47,363 bases of DNA from Terriglobia bacterium (GTDB lineage Bacteria; Acidobacteriota; Terriglobia; Bryobacterales; Bryobacteraceae): positions 1-47,363 of the forward strand of contig JAJPIT010000125.1 of the NCBI GenBank assembly GCA_021324615.1, given 5' to 3'. Shown here piece after piece: positions 44,701 through 47,363 of the stretch. Positions within the stretch are counted from its first letter, which is position 1; every line of letters starts with the position of its first letter. The position numbers and the translations under genes were made by a program. The notes under the pieces are model-generated. The model was not told the DNA's origin and did no database searches. It saw nothing but the letters and a program-made list of their open reading frames with translations.

Positions 44701-45759
44701 CTTCAGCAGATCCGAGGGCACCCGCCGCTCATACGTCCCCACGTTGGGGAAGCGGAATCCTTCGTAATTGAAAAAGAAATACGTCTTGCCGCCCCAGAAC
44801 TTCGGCGTCAGCGGGCCGCCCAGCGATCCGCCAAAACGGTCGCGGTGATTGGACGGCAGCGGCGTGTACGGATAATGGATTCCGTTGACCGTCGCCGGCG
44901 TGTGGTTGGCCACCCAGGTGTTCGCCGCCCCCAGATTGGTGGCGAAATAATATCCGTACGCCGAGCCGTGCCACTGATTGGTGCCCCGCTTGGTCACCAT
45001 CTGGATCTGGCTTCCGGCCGATCCGTTGAAGTCAGCCGTCTGATTGAACCCGGAAACGCGGAACTCCTCGATGCTTTCCACCGGCGTCGGAATCACTCCG
45101 CTCGGGCTGCCATTGGTCTGCACTCCGCCCAGACCGTTGAAGTTAGTGGTGTAGCTGTTGGTCGTACCCGCCATATCGTCGGTGTTGTTGCCGCCATCGA
45201 GCTGGAACGTATTCTGATCACGAACCGCCCCCGCCGTCGAGCCGTCCAGCGCCACGCCCGGTTGAAGCACCGCCAGCGTGCTCGCCTCGCGGCCCATGTT
45301 CGGCAGCGCCTGAAGCTGCGCTCCGCTGATGGTCGTTCCCACGGCTGCGCTGCTGGTTTGCAGCTCCGCGCCCGCGGTGGCCGTCACTTCCACCGTGGTG
45401 GTGGTTGAGCCGACATCCAGTTTCGCGTTCACTGTGATCGCGGCGCCCACCGTCACCACCGTATTGCTTACGCGATACGTCGAGAATCCGTCTTTGGAAA
45501 ACGTCATCGAGTAGGTGCCCGAGGGAACGTTCACAAAAACGTACCGGCCGACGTCGTTGGTGGTCGTTGACAGCGTGGTGTTGGTCTGAGGTTCGGTCAT
45601 CTGGACCGTTGCCGCGGGAATCGCGGCGCCCTGCTGATCCGTAACCTGACCGGTAACCGTGGCGGTGGATGTGTTTTGCGGCCACGCGGGCATGGCGGCA
45701 ACCAAAACAAGAACACATACGGCCAAGCGCGAAGCGCCGGCCCACGAACGGCGAGTCAT
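41737..45759 (-). CDS. TonB-dependent receptor with carboxypeptidase-regulatory-like domain (Oar-like)
   Basis: A 1340-residue outer-membrane receptor. A signal peptide (LAVCVLVLVAAMPAWPQ) precedes a carboxypeptidase-regulatory-like domain (about 30-110: TVTGQVTDQQGAAIPAATV, PSGTYSMTFSKDGF). A plug domain follows, about 115-260 (ALPNMGREASTLAVLQPGVAL, VIPTPVESIEEFRVSGFNQTADFNGSAGSQIQMVTKRG). The remainder is a 22-strand-type barrel with aromatic belts, ending NMEFGLRIHF with terminal Phe. It imports an unknown large nutrient with TonB energy. Start at ATG 45759 after a purine-rich GGGGAAAGGT; a longer frame to 45861 is not supported by a signal peptide. Confidence 0.92.
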   Translation of the reverse strand: MTRRSWAGASRLAVCVLVLVAAMPAWPQNTSTATVTGQVTDQQGAAIPAATVQMTEPQTNTTLSTTTNDVGRYVFVNVPSGTYSMTFSKDGFSTYRVSNTVVTVGAAITVNAKLDVGSTTTTVEVTATAGAELQTSSAAVGTTISGAQLQALPNMGREASTLAVLQPGVALDGSTAGAVRDQNTFQLDGGNNTDDMAGTTNSYTTNFNGLGGVQTNGSPSGVIPTPVESIEEFRVSGFNQTADFNGSAGSQIQMVTKRGTNQWHGSAYGYYFATNLGAANTWVANHTPATVNGIHYPYTPLPSNHRDRFGGSLGGPLTPKFWGGKTYFFFNYEGFRFPNVGTYERRVPSDLLKLGVIQIPNSAGQYVGYNLNPFPVTYNGVTYQPSGLDPRNIGISPVIQRIWNTQMPEGNDPIYSGGDGHNTIGYLSTIRAPLTTNNYVARIDHDFSERLRFFGTYRFTRLVNLTTNQVDIGGALPGDTLGQPAARAPRDQVPSFWVAGLTANLSPNLTNDFRYNYTRNFWQWGSSNDPPQFAGLGGAVEIGGETSTALIPYNVNNQNTRQRFWDGKDNLIRDDVTWIRGKHLVQFGFSYQRNDDYHMRTDNGGTINNQIVYQVSSSGIDFSNFAYPGGVPASQHTNFNNYYSYVLGLVNLPQVAQVRAGKDLHLLPVGSQAFEHSIIPFYDWYLSDTWHMSSSFTLTLGLGYVIEMPPYELNQNQAIPVDQADQPLSVQDYLAAKKNAALRGQVYDPIVGYATNANVGSGLKYPYNPRYGDFSPRAAVAWNPQASSGLLGTLLGQGKTVIRAGYGRIYGRLNGVELLLLPLLGVGPIQPITCPGASRTGQCLGPGGVTPATAFRIGPDGLTAPLASVPNQLPQPDFPGALPGGNDAAAGDLMSLDRNFQPNRTDNVTVSIQRQLTSKSTIEVGYIGRIIRHESTMTNLDAVPYMLTLNGQQFSQAYSTVYKEYCGLGASCVQNAAAVTTQPWFEAALGGPNSPFCAGYSSCTAAVIANKSMAGYIAQSSVSDLWIQMAAANGWTLGRTNISSNPRQMTALGLADAIGYGNYNALFTTFQTRNWKGLTALSNFTWGHALGIGAFTQSSGTFTILDPYNIGNNYGPNPFDIRLTYNLAISYSPTWYASQKGLLGHVLGGWTIAPLFTAQTGGPVGIYDSNQGSCGNSSGGCAFGEVAAGGASSFGPATYGTENAVAITPVSVSTTAHYNNPGSGGIGTNNPSAVNLFTNPAAVYNSFRPCTLGIDQSCSGYANFRGLPQWNMDVSVTKDVAIWKERVGAQFIFLFTNVTNHVIMGVPGSSLDIGNPTSFGRLTTQANVPRNMEFGLRIHF

Positions 45760-45803
45760 ACCTTTCCCCTTTTCCCCTTTTTCCCCAACAAACACAAAAC
45801 CAA

Positions 45804-45818
45804 CGGCAGCTTCTGCCG
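45804..45818. promoter_or_regulatory. 15-bp dyad in the receptor/amt intergenic region
   Basis: CGGCAG and CTGCCG are perfect 6-bp arms around CTT. It lies 45 bases upstream of the receptor start and about 150 from amt, so it could regulate either, or form a hairpin in the receptor's leader. Confidence 0.35.
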
Positions 45819-45833
45819 AATGGCGTAGGAAAA

Positions 45834-45842
45834 TTATCCACA
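45834..45842 (+). promoter_or_regulatory. Single DnaA-box-like sequence
   Basis: TTATCCACA is the perfect consensus DnaA box. There is only one copy and no AT-rich unwinding element or dnaA/dnaN gene, so I regard it as a chance or regulatory box, not an origin. Confidence 0.25.
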
Positions 45843-45938
45843 AAACCGCCCGCCAGGTCAAGCGGGAAGACGCGCCTGATCAAAAATTTCAATTCGCCTC
45901 ATCAAAAGGTTTGAGCGGATGGCGAAGCGGTCTGCTCT

Positions 45939-45944
45939 TATACT
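45939..45944 (+). promoter_or_regulatory. -10-like box before amt
   Basis: TATACT stands 21 bases before the amt ATG. TTGAGC (45911-45916) is too far (22-base spacing) to be a good -35 partner. Confidence 0.4.
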
Positions 45945-45965
45945 GAAAGCTCGACGCGAGTCACA

Positions 45966-47327
45966 ATGCGCATGCTTGCACTGCATCTTCTGGCCGCCTC
46001 CGCGCTTTTGGCGGACGATCCCGCTGCCGCCGCCGCGCGCCTGGCGAACCTCGAAGCAGCCGTAAAATCCGCGCAAAGCGCCGGCGATAACGCCTGGATG
46101 CTCGCCAGCGCTGCATTGGTCCTTATGATGACGGGGCCGGGCCTGGCCCTGTTCTACGGCGGTCTGGTTCGCCGCAAAAACGTCCTCGCCACCATGATGC
46201 ACAGCTTCATTCTGATGGCGCTGGTCTCGATTCTTTGGGCGGTCGTCGGCTACAGCATCGCGTTCGGGGAATGGACGCCTTTCTTCGGCGGCGGCCAGTT
46301 CGCGCTGCTCCGCAACGTCGGCCCGGCGCCCAACGCCTCCTACGCTCCCACCATTTCCCACCAGACCTTCATGATTTATCAGCTCATGTTCGCCGTGATC
46401 ACGCCCGCGCTGATCTCCGGCGCCTTCGCCGAGCGCATGAAATTTTCCGGCATGCTGCTGTTCACCGCACTGTGGAGCCTGTTCATCTATTTTCCGCTCG
46501 CCCACATGGTCTGGGGCAAAGGCGGGCTGTTCAACGCCACGCTGGGCGGAAAACTTCCCGCCTTCGACTTCGCCGGCGGAACCGTGGTGCACGTCAGCTC
46601 CGGAGTTTCGGCGCTGGTCTGCGCGCTCTATCTCGGACCGCGCCAGGGCTACCGCGTCGAGCCGATGCGCCCGCACAACCTGGTGCTGAGCACGGTGGGG
46701 GCGTGCCTGCTGTGGGTGGGCTGGTTCGGCTTCAACGCCGGAAGCGCGCTCGCCGCATCGGGTCTGGCCTCGAGCGCGTTTGTCGCGACTCACCTGGCGG
46801 CCGCCGCTGCATCGCTTGCCTGGCTCGCCGTCGACTGGATTCAGAACGGCAAGCCCAGCGTGCTCGGCGCGACCTCCGGCGCCGTCGCCGGCCTGGTCGC
46901 CATCACTCCGGCCTCGGGCTTCGTCCAGCCCTTTCCCGCCATGCTGATCGGAGCCGCGGCGGGGGTCATGTGCTACTTCATGGTCAGCACCGTCAAGAAC
47001 AAATTCGGCTACGACGATTCGCTCGACGCATTCGGCGTTCATGGAGCCGGCGGAACGCTGGGCGCCATCCTCACCGGCGTTTTCGCCACCAAGGCCGTCA
47101 ACGACGTCTGGAACGGCAAGCCGATGGGTCTGGTCGACGGCAACGCCTGGCAGATCCTGAATCAGATCGGAGCCTGCGCGTCTGCCTGGTCGCTGGCCAT
47201 CGCCGGAACCTGGATCATTTTGAAAATCTGCGATCTCGCCACCGGCATCCGCGCCGCCGCGCCGCAGGAAATCGAAGGACTCGACCTGAGCATGCACGGC
47301 GAAGAAGGGTACAATTTCGAAGCATGA
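45966..47327 (+). CDS. amt: Ammonium transporter
   Basis: A 453-residue Amt/MEP/Rh-family channel with 11 membrane helices preceded by an N-terminal signal-like helix and a short periplasmic segment. The twin pore histidines are His209 (GTVVHVSSGVSALV) and His359 (FGVHGAGGTLGAILTG). Conserved FYGGLVRRKNVL, FAERMKFSG and DWIQNGKPSVLGATSGAVAGLVAITPASGFV blocks are present. The cytosolic tail ends DLSMHGEEGYNFEA, where GlnK docks. An ATG 6 bases later is in frame. It overlaps glnB by four bases (ATGA), the classic amt-PII pair. It passes ammonium into the cell under nitrogen limitation. Confidence 0.95.
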   Translation: MRMLALHLLAASALLADDPAAAAARLANLEAAVKSAQSAGDNAWMLASAALVLMMTGPGLALFYGGLVRRKNVLATMMHSFILMALVSILWAVVGYSIAFGEWTPFFGGGQFALLRNVGPAPNASYAPTISHQTFMIYQLMFAVITPALISGAFAERMKFSGMLLFTALWSLFIYFPLAHMVWGKGGLFNATLGGKLPAFDFAGGTVVHVSSGVSALVCALYLGPRQGYRVEPMRPHNLVLSTVGACLLWVGWFGFNAGSALAASGLASSAFVATHLAAAAASLAWLAVDWIQNGKPSVLGATSGAVAGLVAITPASGFVQPFPAMLIGAAAGVMCYFMVSTVKNKFGYDDSLDAFGVHGAGGTLGAILTGVFATKAVNDVWNGKPMGLVDGNAWQILNQIGACASAWSLAIAGTWIILKICDLATGIRAAAPQEIEGLDLSMHGEEGYNFEA

Positions 47328-47363
47328 AGAAGATCGAAGCCGTGATCCAGCCGCACAAGCTCG
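47324..47363 (+). CDS. glnB: Nitrogen regulatory protein P-II (start only, cut by window end)
   Basis: Only 13 codons are present, reading MKKIEAVIQPHKL, the standard PII N-terminus (first beta strand). Its ATG overlaps the amt TGA, so translation is coupled. PII would bind 2-oxoglutarate, ATP and ADP, and would gate Amt. GlnB and GlnK cannot be told apart from this fragment. Confidence 0.88.
   Translation, partial: MKKIEAVIQPHKL

Noticed and set aside
43966-45408. 480-codon plus-strand frame inside the TonB-receptor gene
   Set aside because: Antisense shadow of a conserved receptor; no recognisable domain or ribosome site.
45834-45842. Replication origin from the DnaA box
   Set aside because: A single box without clusters, AT-rich element or dnaA/dnaN; one such 9-mer is expected by chance in tens of kilobases.
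45920-45936. Possible sigma-54 promoter before amt (TGGC ... TGCT)
   Set aside because: The spacing between GG and GC is one base too long and the flanking consensus is poor.
1-47363. CRISPR arrays, tRNA or rRNA genes, prophage or defence islands
   Set aside because: No regular direct repeats, no cloverleaf-like or rRNA-like segments and no phage structural genes were recognised when reading both strands.

Overview
The window is GC-rich, densely coded bacterial chromosome. It most resembles an acidobacterium of the Bryobacterales/Solibacter group. Three things point that way: a secreted sedolisin ending in a TIGR03437-like C-terminal domain typical of that group, two large Oar-like outer-membrane proteins with N-terminal carboxypeptidase-regulatory-like domains, and futalosine-pathway menaquinone genes. 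The assignment rests on recalled family distribution, not on a search. I see no rRNA, tRNA or CRISPR array.

Layout. 1-10271 (+): an RsbRD-like protein, a DegP/HtrA protease, a GT4 glycosyltransferase overlapping an orphan ModA-like binding protein, a 63-residue zinc-ribbon protein, glutamine-dependent NAD synthetase, a YncE-like/phosphoesterase fusion and a GH57 enzyme. 10272-10956: an insertion-sequence graveyard, with an IS3-type remnant that appears to have landed in an IS256-type transposase. 10957-15463 (+): the sedolisin and a PlsC-type acyltransferase. 15525-22789 (-): a run of a lipoprotein, purQ-purL-purF, a DUF2238 membrane protein and a PLP aminotransferase. 22814-26611 (+): a tightly overlapping mqnA-mqnC-TPR protein-PP2C phosphatase operon. 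26626-32456: a stand-alone LigD-type polymerase, a PilZ protein, a small secreted protein, an outer-membrane protein, a Nudix hydrolase and a VTT membrane protein. 32507-39431 (+): a GH15 enzyme and a three-gene membrane-bound formate dehydrogenase whose catalytic subunit is read through an in-frame UGA as selenocysteine. 39445-45759 (-): a GT39 enzyme, a TetR regulator with a clear self-operator and a 1340-residue TonB-dependent receptor. 45966-47363 (+): amt and the first 13 codons of glnB.

How they fit together. The respiratory genes form a plausible chain: formate dehydrogenase with an NrfD-type quinone-reducing anchor, and menaquinone made by the futalosine route. Purine genes are translationally coupled. 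Amt-GlnB is the usual nitrogen uptake and sensing pair. The rest is carbohydrate handling (GH57, GH15, GT4, GT39) and envelope biology.

The most interesting signals are the selenocysteine codon with its hairpin, a degenerate twin-arginine motif on the same protein, the coupling of menaquinone genes to a PP2C phosphatase, recurring TANNAT boxes 6-11 nt upstream of start codons that suggest leaderless transcripts, and two strong palindromic operator candidates. I do not see a wholly new multi-gene defence or biosynthetic system.
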